From Paenibacillus_AB sp036577625 (GTDB lineage Bacteria > Bacillota > Bacilli > Paenibacillales > NBRC-103111): DNA of 64,000 nt. The notes beneath the pieces are model-generated. The model did no database searches. It saw nothing but the letters and a program-made list of their open reading frames with translations, and was not told the origin of the DNA. The translations under genes were made by a program, and so were the position numbers. The stretch is taken from the NCBI RefSeq assembly GCF_036577625.1, contig NZ_JARBDC010000072.1:1-64000 (forward strand), given 5' to 3'. Positions 1 through 7,967 of this stretch are shown here, in pieces (the first letter of the stretch is position 1; each line of letters starts with the position of its first letter).

Positions 1-140
1 CTTTGCTGATTTGTAATACTTGCTCCTGTGTGAATTTCAATGAGGAGTGCCCCTTTCCCGCCTAGACTTGGCTACTTCCTTATTAACCAAGTTTCCAGAA
101 TTTGAAAAGGGGTACCTAAGTAGTAACACTAAATTTTACT

Positions 141-425
141 ATTTGGGAACGACATTTGCCTATTTGCTCGCCATTTCGATCGTTTCGGGCATTAACAAAC
201 GGTATTTCACTATTACTGAACTTAGGGACATTAATAGTGAACAAACATTCGGTAATCGCTCGTTTTCGAGTATTTCGAGCCAAATAGCGCAACGAGGTTA
301 AGTAATTAAGGAAATTTCGTTCGTTAATTAGTTTCGGCAGCATAAGGTACGTCTTCGGCTAATGGACTTTTCGCGCGCGCGTTCGACTTCCACAATCGCG
401 TCTCGTTGCGTCGTAAGCTTTCCGC
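141..425. repeat. Diverged long direct repeat, copy 1
   Basis: This roughly 285-bp stretch aligns in the same orientation with 4197-4490. Most of it is diverged, but a 37-nt core (206-242 here, 4264-4300 there) is identical. The core carries a 10-bp inverted repeat, TTCACTATTA and TAATAGTGAA. Other shared parts are GGTAATCGCTCGT just downstream of the core, several ATTAAG/GTTAAT blocks, and GGACTTTTCGC near the right end. Weak minus-strand reading frames exist in both copies and give similar peptides, but this is explained by the nucleotide similarity. No transposase or terminal structure is visible. Bases 1-140 and 426-600 show no convincing gene. Confidence 0.7.
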
Positions 426-599
426 CTTAGCAGGCATAGGCGCAATTTAGCGAGCACCTCCCTTGCAGGGAGGTGGGCCGTAGGGAAGGGGCGGTTTTGT
501 AACCGCCTCATCCCTCGGCTCCTCCATCCTCGCCTATCCGCCAAATCTCGCTTGCCGCCGGCTTCCGGCTCCCGGCTTCGGCCACTCGTTTACGGCTCC

Positions 600-1230
600 G
601 CTTCTCTGCCTGTCTTGCTCATCGGGTCTCGCGGTCGTTCGCCTGTACTCTCGTTAGCTCCCGATCGCTCCTCTGCCTCCCTTCGGCCAACCTGCTTGCG
701 CTCGCTCCTCCGTCTTGCCTTGCTCACTACGTCTCGCTACCGTTCGCTCCTACTCTCGTTGCTCGTTCACTCTCCGCAGTATCGCACTCGCTTCGGCCGA
801 TCTCCTTCGCTCTTCTCCGTCCGCCCTCGCCTCGGCCGACACCTTTGCTCCTTTGTCTCCCTTCGGCCAACCTGCTTGCGCTCGCTCCTCCGTCTTGCCT
901 TGCTCACTACGTCTCGCTACCGTTCGCTCATACTCTCGTTGCTCGTTCACTCTCCGCAGTATCGCACTCGCTTCGGCCGACTCTCCTTCGCTCTTCTCCG
1001 TCCGCCCTCGCCTCGGCCGACACCTTTGCTCCTTTGTCTCCCTTCGGCCAACCTGCTTGCGCTCGCTCCTCCGTCTTGCCTTGCTCACTACGTCTCGCTA
1101 CCGTTCGCTCATACTCTCGTTGCTCGTTCACTCTCCGCAGTATCGCACTCGCTTCGGCCGACTCTCCTTCGCTCTTCTCCGTCCGTCCTCGCCTCGGCCG
1201 ACTCGCTTGCGCCCCGCTTCTCCTTCCACC
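600..1230. repeat. Tandem repeat of about 180 bp, three good copies plus a degenerate one
   Basis: Three near-identical copies begin close to 668, 848 and 1029 (periods 180 and 181 bp). A decayed partial copy lies upstream from about 600. Each unit contains CTTCGGCCAACCTGCTTGCG, then GTCTTGCCTTGCTCACTACG, then TATCGCACTCGCTTCGGCC. The plus strand is strongly pyrimidine-biased and free of stop codons in several frames, which creates long spurious reading frames. No Shine-Dalgarno site or recognisable protein is present. The block lies 170 bp downstream of the 3' end of the GH15-like gene. Confidence 0.85.
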
Positions 1231-1395
1231 TTGCCTCAACCGACTCGCCTATGCTCCGTCCCTCTCCAACTTCGCCTCCTTCGCTGCCTACGTCACGCTT
1301 TGGCCGACTCGCTTACATCCGACTCGGCCGTCTTCCCCCTCCCCAATGCTTGCAAACCTCCCTCCGCTTCCGTTCGCCTCGCCCGCCGCGTCGGA

Positions 1396-3372
1396 TTAGC
1401 CGCAGCCGTCTCGCTGCAGAAGCTCCTTCGCCTTGTTCAAATATTTGACGACGGCGAGCACGAACGTGGCGTGCGACCAGGTGAGCGGCGCGACGGACAG
1501 CGGGCTGCCGTCGAACGGATCGAGCTGCTCGGACAGCAGGCCCGACTCCAAAGCGTGCCCGGTCACCCACTCCAGCGTCCGGCGCGGCGCGGCCAAATCG
1601 TCCATCGACTGGGCGCATTCGATTTCCCATTCGGCCATCCACAGCGTGCAAATGATCCACGGATTGCCGGGGACGCGTTCGATATCTTGCGACCGCTGAA
1701 AGTAATAATCGTTTTTGTAACGCGCGATGCCGCCTACGTCCGTCCGAACCGTCAGCTGCTCCTTGAGGCTGCGCATCGTGCTGACGACGCGCGCATCGCT
1801 TGCCGGAAGGACGCCGAACTCGAAAATGCCGTAAACGCTGCTTTCCGGCGTCATATCTTTCGCCCACGTGCCGTCCTGCCGGAACAGCCCGCGAGCGAAC
1901 GTTCCGCTCTCTTCGTCCCACAAATGCCGGATAATGCCCGAACGGACGGAGGCGGCTGCTTGCCTGTACCGCTCGCTCCGCTCCCGGTCGCCGAACAGTC
2001 CGCAAAAATCGGCGGCCGCCTTCAGCCCGCCGTACACCGCCGAAGCGGTAAACGTATAAATCCCGTACCGCTCCTCCCACAAATCGTAGCTCGGCTTCGG
2101 CAAACCGAGCTCCTCGTCGATATAGCCGCGCATGAACTTGGCCGCCTTGCGGATCAGGCTCCCGTACAGCGATTGGCAAAGCTCGATATTGCCGGACGCG
2201 CGGTACATTTGCCATAGCGAAAACAGCACGAGCGCCGTCTCGTCCTCCTGAATCGGCAGCTGCGCCTGCCCGTTCGCGATGAACGGATGCCAACTCGAGC
2301 CGACCGTACCGTCCGGATTGTATTTATGATGCAAGTAGCCTTCGGATGCGATCGCCTCGGCGCAAAACCGGTAAAACGGAACAACCGTCTCATGATAGCC
2401 CGCCATGGACATCGCATACGCGATCAAAGCGCCGTCGCGCGGCCACATGTAGCTGTAATGATCGCGGTTATAGTGCAAAATGTCGGTATCGTTCGCCGCG
2501 ATAATCGCCCCGCGCGCATCGGTTTGCGTTCGGACGACAAGCAGGCTTTGTCTGAACATCGCGGCGACCCGCTCGGGGAGATCGGCGAAATCGCGCTCCG
2601 TCTTGTTCGACCATCGCTGCCAATAAATTTGCACGCGATCCAGCAGCTTGCCCGGGTCGTTCTCGCGCACGTATCGGTCGAGCCGCTTCGCCTCTTCGAG
2701 CGAATCCGCCACGGACAGCCAATAATAGCACGGCTCCGCCGCGTTCGCGCCGACACGCAAGCGAAAGCCGACCGTGCTGTCGACCGATCCTTGCGCGATC
2801 GAATTGCCCATCAGGTGGCCGTCCTCGGCGTCCCTCCACGTCCCTTCGGCCAAGTGGAACCGTTTGACGCCCATCGCGTACTGGACGATCCCTTCCCCGC
2901 CGGCCAGCCCGTTCGCCATAAAGTACCGGTTTTTCTTATAATGAAATACCGTCCCGTTCTCCGGATAAAAAGCGGCCGTATCGCCGACCTCCGTTTCGTT
3001 GATCGAGAAATCCTGCGTGAAAAAAATCCGGATGTCCCGTTCCCGATCCGTCCGGTTGACAAGGCGAATCCGTTTGATGTAAATATTGTCCCTTTGATGG
3101 ACGCCGTCGTTGATGTCCAGCCGCAAACCGAGCTCGTCATGTTCGGCGGATACTTGCGTGACGAGGGAATCCGGCACGTAGCCGGGCGTCCAGCGCCAGC
3201 CGTCGTCGCCGAGCCAGACGAAAACGCCGTCCGCCCATACGCCGATCCGGCACGGATAGCCGCCTACGTGGTTAAGCTGTCCGACGTACGGATAATACAA
3301 ATCGCGAATGCGCGTATACCGGTCCAAATTGATAAGCATCGTGCCGTTGCCGATTGCGTAATGGCGGGGCAT
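1396..3372 (-). CDS. Glycoside hydrolase family 15 (glucoamylase-like) protein
   Basis: The 658-aa product is a GH15-type glucan hydrolase. An N-terminal beta-sandwich (about residues 1-270) opens with MPRHYAIGNGTMLINLD. The (alpha/alpha)6 barrel that follows carries MWPRDGALIAY near residue 310, DLWEERYGIYTFTASA near 430 (probable general-acid Glu), and LSEQLDPFDG followed by PLTWSHA near 610 (probable base Glu region). GH15 enzymes release glucose or related units from alpha-glucans or trehalose-type sugars. No signal peptide is seen, so it is probably cytoplasmic. The ATG at 3372 is chosen because AAAGGGTG precedes it; an in-frame extension to 3480 lacks a ribosome site and family similarity. 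It reads in the same direction as the alpha-glucan cluster at 5.5-11.4 kb but is separated from it by repeats, so a functional link is inference. The exact substrate cannot be read from sequence. Confidence 0.88.
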   Translation of the reverse strand: MPRHYAIGNGTMLINLDRYTRIRDLYYPYVGQLNHVGGYPCRIGVWADGVFVWLGDDGWRWTPGYVPDSLVTQVSAEHDELGLRLDINDGVHQRDNIYIKRIRLVNRTDRERDIRIFFTQDFSINETEVGDTAAFYPENGTVFHYKKNRYFMANGLAGGEGIVQYAMGVKRFHLAEGTWRDAEDGHLMGNSIAQGSVDSTVGFRLRVGANAAEPCYYWLSVADSLEEAKRLDRYVRENDPGKLLDRVQIYWQRWSNKTERDFADLPERVAAMFRQSLLVVRTQTDARGAIIAANDTDILHYNRDHYSYMWPRDGALIAYAMSMAGYHETVVPFYRFCAEAIASEGYLHHKYNPDGTVGSSWHPFIANGQAQLPIQEDETALVLFSLWQMYRASGNIELCQSLYGSLIRKAAKFMRGYIDEELGLPKPSYDLWEERYGIYTFTASAVYGGLKAAADFCGLFGDRERSERYRQAAASVRSGIIRHLWDEESGTFARGLFRQDGTWAKDMTPESSVYGIFEFGVLPASDARVVSTMRSLKEQLTVRTDVGGIARYKNDYYFQRSQDIERVPGNPWIICTLWMAEWEIECAQSMDDLAAPRRTLEWVTGHALESGLLSEQLDPFDGSPLSVAPLTWSHATFVLAVVKYLNKAKELLQRDGCG

Positions 3373-3540
3373 CTCGTGACGGTCACCCTTTCTGGTTGCG
3401 GGAATTAGGACCCCCTCCCCGTCCGCGGGAGCCGCGGCGGAAAGGGGGCTCGATATCGTTGAGCGTGCCGGAACCGGCACCGAAGCGTACGGCGAGCCCG
3501 CGGGATCGGCAGCAATCGGAGGCGGCGCGTGAACGCTTAA

Positions 3541-3765
3541 CGGAGCGACGGTTTAACAGAGCGATGGTTTAACAGAGACGGTTTAACAGAGACGGTTTAA
3601 CAGAGACGGTTTAACAGAGACGGTTTGCAGAGACGGTTTGCAGAGACGGTTTGCAGAGACGGTTTGCAGAGACGGTTTGCAGAGACGGTTTGCAGAGACG
3701 GTTTGCAGAGACGGTTTGCAGAGACGGTTTGCAGAGACGGTTTACAAAGACGGTTTAACTGAGCA
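3541..3765. repeat. 13/14-bp short tandem repeat
   Basis: About three copies of a 14-bp unit AGAGACGGTTTAAC pass directly into nine copies of a 13-bp unit AGAGACGGTTTGC. The array ends with degenerate units (AGAGACGGTTTAC, AAAGACGGTTTAAC) and is preceded by degenerate units from 3541. It lies about 170 bp upstream of the GH15-like start. There are no spacers, so it is not CRISPR. A minus-strand frame crossing it encodes a repetitive peptide and is not credited as a gene. The rest of 3766-4196 shows no supported gene. Confidence 0.9.
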
Positions 3766-4196
3766 GCCCGATTTGGCCGTAGTCGGATAGGGAGGCAACC
3801 GAGCGGCGGCCCGACAAAGCAGCATGACATGCATCGGGCAAAAACCGAAACGCCGCGCGACAGAGCGGAAACTCGTTAGAGCGGCGCAGTCCGACGGAAT
3901 AGCGGTGCGACAAACCAGCGGTTCCGCCGCTAGGGACGGCTTGTTACGGCGTTATCCGACGAGCCCTGTTTGATAAAATAGCCCCGCTCGATCGAGCGAG
4001 CGGCAGCCGACGGGACGGCGGCGGATGGCCGCCTGCGCCACGGCCGACGGCACGGCCCAAGCGTAACCGACGAGGGGGCGGTCGACTTGGTTTATAGCTG
4101 CAGAATGGGCTAGAGACACCGGGTACGGTATACTTTGCACACAGTGCTCCTTCGTATCATGAAAAGGTCGCCGGTCATTAATGAACTTCATTTTAC

Positions 4197-4490
4197 TAAT
4201 AAGGGAATCGCATTTGCTTATTCGCCCGCCAATTAGAAGGTTTCGAGCATTACGAAACGATACTTCACTATTACTGAACTTAGGGACATTAATAGTGAAC
4301 GATCGTTCGGTAATCGCTCGTATTCGTGCATTTCGGGCCAATTAGCGCAATGAAGTTCACTAATTAAGAAGGTTTTATTCGTTAATGAATTCGGCTCCAC
4401 GTACGCTCGGCCTAAACGGACTTTTCGCACGAGTGCGTTTCGACTTACGCTAATCGCGTCATGCTGCGACGTAAGCCGACCGCTTGCCCC
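4197..4490. repeat. Diverged long direct repeat, copy 2
   Basis: This is the partner of 141-425 in the same orientation. It contains the identical 37-nt core at 4264-4300 with the TTCACTATTA / TAATAGTGAA dyad. The two copies bracket the GH15-like gene and both tandem arrays. Confidence 0.7.
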
Positions 4491-4524
4491 ACGCCGTTTG
4501 CAGACGGGACTGCACTATTAGCGA

Positions 4525-4845
4525 TGCCCCCCGCCCCGCCCCGCCTCGCCTTACCTCACCTAAACTATACCTTCCCCATCCGCAACTCACTTAACCTCGC
4601 CTAACCTCGCCTAACCTCGCCTAACCTCACCTAACTTACCTTACCTTACCTTACCTTACCTTACCTCACCCCTCCGCACCCTCACCTCACCTCACTTAAC
4701 CTCACTTAACCTCAATTAACCTCACCCATCCTCACCTCATCCTCACCTCATCCTCACCTCATCCTCACCTCGCCTCACCCATCCTCACCTCGCCTCACTC
4801 CTCCTCACCTCACCTCGCCTACCCTCTCCTCGCACCTCTAGCCTT
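4525..4845. repeat. CCTNA-type pentamer/decamer low-complexity tract
   Basis: About 320 bp consist almost entirely of imperfect tandem pentamers and decamers: CCTAA, CCTCA, CCTTA and CCTCG, for example five CTTAC units in a row near 4635-4660 and repeated CATCCTCACCT near 4727-4780. It is strongly strand-asymmetric, with almost no G on the plus strand. No coding potential is credited. It ends just before the stop codon of the KTSC-like gene. Confidence 0.85.
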
Positions 4846-4854
4846 GCCCGCCCC

Positions 4855-5112
4855 CTAGTCTCGCTCGTTCCGGGATCCGTTCGCCGCCCTGACGTAAGGC
4901 GGCATGTCGGCCGCATGCCGCGCGGTGAGACGGCTCGTCATCCGTACGAAGCAGTCGTACTTGTTGCTGGCAGCGCCGAGGACGGCATATTCTTCCCGCG
5001 ACACCGGATAAACCCGGATTTCGCCCGTGGCGAAATGCGCGATCATGCACGACCGTTCCGCATCGTACTCGACGTAACCGATTTGCTTCGATTCGATCGG
5101 AATTACATTCAT
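4855..5112 (-). CDS. Small KTSC-domain-like protein
   Basis: An 85-aa protein starts at an ATG preceded by GGGAGGAACCGGC, a clear ribosome site; longer frames reaching 5244 have no such site. Residues 8-65 (IGYVEYDAERSCMIAHFATG ... YPVSREEYAVLGAASNKYDC) fit the KTSC pattern: a strand ending in F-x-x-G, a Y-x-V-P/S-type turn and an A-S-N-K-Y element. KTSC domains are small, often lysyl-tRNA-synthetase-associated or free-standing, and lack a firm function. The C-terminal 20 residues are polar. It follows the nucleotidyltransferase gene after a 354-bp gap holding three strong hairpins, so co-transcription is doubtful. Confidence 0.6.
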   Translation of the reverse strand: MNVIPIESKQIGYVEYDAERSCMIAHFATGEIRVYPVSREEYAVLGAASNKYDCFVRMTSRLTARHAADMPPYVRAANGSRNERD

Positions 5113-5182
5113 GCCGGTTCCTCCCTGCTGTCCGCATCCAAGATATGCCCCCCCCGCATCCCGCACACGGATACGCTGGGCA

Positions 5183-5336
5183 TAGCGGAACCGTTGTTCC
5201 GCTAATCGCCGGTAACCGGACGATTTTCGAAAAGAACGGAACAAGCCTTTGTTCCGTTAAATCGCCCGTATCGTTCCAAACCGGCCGAATATTCGCCAAA
5301 AACGGACCGATAGCGGAATTCGAGTTCCGCTATCGG
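5183..5336. repeat. Triple hairpin element (TAGCGGAA/TTCCGCTA family)
   Basis: Three inverted repeats lie side by side between genes. The first has arms TAGCGGAAC and GTTCCGCTA (5183-5204). The second has AACGGAACAA and TTGTTCCGTT (about 5235-5258). The third has CCGATAGCGGAA and TTCCGCTATCGG (5307-5336, perfect 12-bp arms). The same stem motif recurs near 29.1 and 62.4 kb. None is followed by a clear T-run. The rest of the 5113-5466 gap holds GC-rich sequence without a supported gene. Confidence 0.75.
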
Positions 5337-5466
5337 CCGTGTTCGATCGCATACCGCTCCTCGCCCCCCGCTAAGAGACTGGGGGGCGCCGCCGCGCCGC
5401 CGCACCGCCGCACTGCCTCGCAACCGTGCGGCGCGCCGACGCGTCAAAGCACCCCCCGGCCCGCGG

Positions 5467-7878
5467 CTATCCGAAGTGGCGGGTCAGCTCCCGCCTATAC
5501 CTCTCGGCCAGCTCGACCGCCGCCTCCTCGCGCTCCCCGTGGGCGATCAGCGTGAAGCGGGGCTCGCCCGTATCGGGCAGCAGCAGCACCCAGCCCGCCC
5601 CCGATTCGTCGTACACTTTGATGCCGTCGAGCAAATCGGCCTGCCGGTTCCGCACCTGCTCCGTCAGCAGCCGCATCAGCCGCCCCTTCTCGTCCCACGG
5701 CACTTCCACGTACGTGCTGTGCAGCGAGAAGCTCGGCATGAACTGCAGCAGCTGCGAGACGCTCATCCCGCTCCCGAGCATGTTGCGCGCCAGCAAGCCG
5801 ACGCCGAACAGCGCATCGTGGACCGGATGGAACGGATGGGCGGCCGACGCCTCAAGTACGGCCCGCGGGCTGCGCTTCGTGCGGACGACGCGGCAGCCGA
5901 GCGCTTCCGCCGCCGAATCGAGAAACGTCGGGGCGCTCAGCGGCACGCCGACCGTCCGGTCGCGGCAGCACCGGAAGTACGACAAGTAGAGCAGGACGTC
6001 GGCCTTTTCCTCGGGAACCGGCATGCCGTTCTCGGCGTAAAGGCGCAGCAGCTCGCCCGCGCTGTCGAAACGGGCGCCGAAATCGGCGCCGCTGTCGGCG
6101 ACGGCCGCTCCGAAGCCGGCGTCGGATACGCCCGGCTCGACGTGGACGATTTTCCAGCGGAAAGCGCCGGCTACCGTTCCGATCAAACGGCGAACGGTCG
6201 GATTCGCGGCCGAAACGGCTACGACGAGCGGCTTGCTCCCGCCGCCGCCGAGCTCGGCGATCAGCTTTTTGCCGTACGCTTCCGTCAAGCCCTCCGCCGT
6301 GCAAATGTCCGGAATGCCGCTTACATCCATACGCGAATAATCTTCGAGCGCGAGCGCGTTGTCGACTTTCCGCTCGTCGCTTTTGCCGATCGGCAAGCCG
6401 GCGGCGTCGATGCACTCGATCCGGCACAGGACGCGCCCGCCGACTTCGGCGCTGCTTACGTGGATGCCGCCGCCGGCGCCGAGCGCCTTGACGCCGAAGC
6501 GCGCAGCCGCGGGCAGGCTGTCGCCGGCGTCGGTAACGCAGGCGCCGACCGCCTGCAGCGCCGGCATGAGCACCGAGCGGATAAGGCGGGAGAAGCCGTC
6601 GGCGGACGAGCTGACCGCGATCCGTTTGCCCTTCGCGAGGCTCGCGCCGTAAGCGCCGGCAAATTTCGCCGCGAAATCCGGCGTCACCTCCTCGTTCGCA
6701 TAGCCGTACACCGCTCCGTCGGAAAAGAGCGGCTTTCTCGCGCTTTCGCCCCAAATGACCGAATCGCTTTGCACCGCATGCTCGCGCACCCGTTTATGAG
6801 GCCATAGTTTGACGCGGGGGAGGACGTGGGCTTTCGGACCGATCGTGCAGTGGCTGCCGATGACGGCCTCGTCCGCGATGACCGTTTCCGGATGGCAGCG
6901 AATGCGGCTGCACAGCGTAGCCCCCGATATTTCGCTCCGTTCGCCGATTCGGTTATGATCCCACATGATCGTTTGGCGGAGCGTGCTGCCGCACCCGATC
7001 CGGTTTCCCGAGCCGAGCACGGTGTAGGCGCCGATCTGCGCGCTCTCCTCGATGACGGTGCCCCGGCCGATGTATACCGGTCCGTCCCACCCGGCGCACC
7101 CGGAAGGAAGCATGACGCCGTCCTCGACGTAAACGCCGGGATACAGCTCCCTGCCTTTGAACGCCGCCTTCACTTTGCCGTCCAGCATGTCGAAGTGGGC
7201 TTGCCGGTACTGCTCCATATTGCCGATATCCGACCAGTAGCCTTCGCTGACGCAGCCGTACAGCCGCTCTCCCCGTTTCATCAGGAGCGGAAACAAATCG
7301 TTGCTAAAATCCTGCTCCTTGCCTTCCGCGACCCCTTGCAGCGCCTCGGGCTCCAGCACGTAAATGCCGGTGTTGACCGTGTCGCTGAACACTTCGCTCC
7401 AGTCCGGCTTTTCCAAAAACCGGACGATTCTCCCTTCCTCGTCCGTCATGACGACCCCGTATTCGAGCGGACGCCGCACCCGCGTCAGCACGATCGTCGC
7501 GAGCGCCTCCTTGCTCTCATGGAACCGGATCGCCGTTTCCAGGTCGAAGTCGGTCAAAGCGTCGCCGCTGATGACGACGAACCGTTCGTCGAGAAAGGCG
7601 GCGGCGTTTTTCACGCTGCCGGCCGTCCCGAGCGGCGCGTCCTCCTCGAAATAGTGCAGCTCGACGCCGAAATCGCGGCCGTCTCCGAAATGATTGCGGA
7701 TCACTTCCGGCATAAATTGCGTCGTGACGCCGATTTGCGTTATGCCGTACGTTTTCAACAAGTCGATAATGTATTCCATGCACGGACGGCCGAGCAGCGG
7801 AACCATCGGTTTCGGAAGCTGGCAAGTCAGCGGGCGCAGCCTCGTTCCTTTACCGCCTGCCATGATGATTGCCTTCAA
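5467..7878 (-). CDS. Sugar-phosphate nucleotidyltransferase fused to a degenerate phosphomannomutase-like domain
   Basis: The 803-aa protein has an N-terminal nucleotidyltransferase domain (residues 1-230) with MAGGKGTRLRP and LPKPMVPLLGRP, the nucleotide and sugar-phosphate signatures of the GDP-mannose/ADP-glucose pyrophosphorylase class, and ISGDALTDFDL for the metal site. Residues about 245-360 form a left-handed beta-helix of hexapeptide repeats. Residues about 375-800 resemble the alpha-D-phosphohexomutase superfamily. In this last part the usual TASHNP phosphoserine loop is replaced by GGIHVSSAEVGG, so mutase activity is doubtful. The TTG at 7878 is chosen because GGGGGGA precedes it by 5 nt; the TTG at 7908 has no such site. 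The gene follows the GH57-GT4 fusion by 89 bp. It probably supplies an NDP-sugar for glucan synthesis; annotation as mannose-1-phosphate guanylyltransferase is possible but the substrate is unproven. Confidence 0.88.
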   Translation of the reverse strand: MKAIIMAGGKGTRLRPLTCQLPKPMVPLLGRPCMEYIIDLLKTYGITQIGVTTQFMPEVIRNHFGDGRDFGVELHYFEEDAPLGTAGSVKNAAAFLDERFVVISGDALTDFDLETAIRFHESKEALATIVLTRVRRPLEYGVVMTDEEGRIVRFLEKPDWSEVFSDTVNTGIYVLEPEALQGVAEGKEQDFSNDLFPLLMKRGERLYGCVSEGYWSDIGNMEQYRQAHFDMLDGKVKAAFKGRELYPGVYVEDGVMLPSGCAGWDGPVYIGRGTVIEESAQIGAYTVLGSGNRIGCGSTLRQTIMWDHNRIGERSEISGATLCSRIRCHPETVIADEAVIGSHCTIGPKAHVLPRVKLWPHKRVREHAVQSDSVIWGESARKPLFSDGAVYGYANEEVTPDFAAKFAGAYGASLAKGKRIAVSSSADGFSRLIRSVLMPALQAVGACVTDAGDSLPAAARFGVKALGAGGGIHVSSAEVGGRVLCRIECIDAAGLPIGKSDERKVDNALALEDYSRMDVSGIPDICTAEGLTEAYGKKLIAELGGGGSKPLVVAVSAANPTVRRLIGTVAGAFRWKIVHVEPGVSDAGFGAAVADSGADFGARFDSAGELLRLYAENGMPVPEEKADVLLYLSYFRCCRDRTVGVPLSAPTFLDSAAEALGCRVVRTKRSPRAVLEASAAHPFHPVHDALFGVGLLARNMLGSGMSVSQLLQFMPSFSLHSTYVEVPWDEKGRLMRLLTEQVRNRQADLLDGIKVYDESGAGWVLLLPDTGEPRFTLIAHGEREEAAVELAERYRRELTRHFG

Positions 7879-7967
7879 TCGTGTCCCCCCTGTGTAGGTT
7901 CGATCCAAAGTTTTTAGGTCAGTCTATGTCTATATTTCGCAGCTCCCGCCGCGTCGATATGCGGAAG

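Noticed and set aside
552..2217. Long plus-strand reading frames (about 300 and 500 codons) over the 180-bp repeat and the GH15 gene
   Set aside because: They arise from stop-free repeat DNA and the antisense of a well-supported GH15 gene; no ribosome site or protein family.
3541..3765. CRISPR-like array
   Set aside because: Units are directly contiguous without spacers and no cas genes are present.
3597..3830. Minus-strand frame encoding a repeated RLCKPSLQTVSAN-type peptide
   Set aside because: Pure translation of the 13-bp array, no ribosome site, no domain.
116..4341. Two small minus-strand frames (near 116-343 and 3952-4341) with similar peptides
   Set aside because: Similarity follows from the direct-repeat DNA; both lack ribosome sites and one runs into unrelated sequence.
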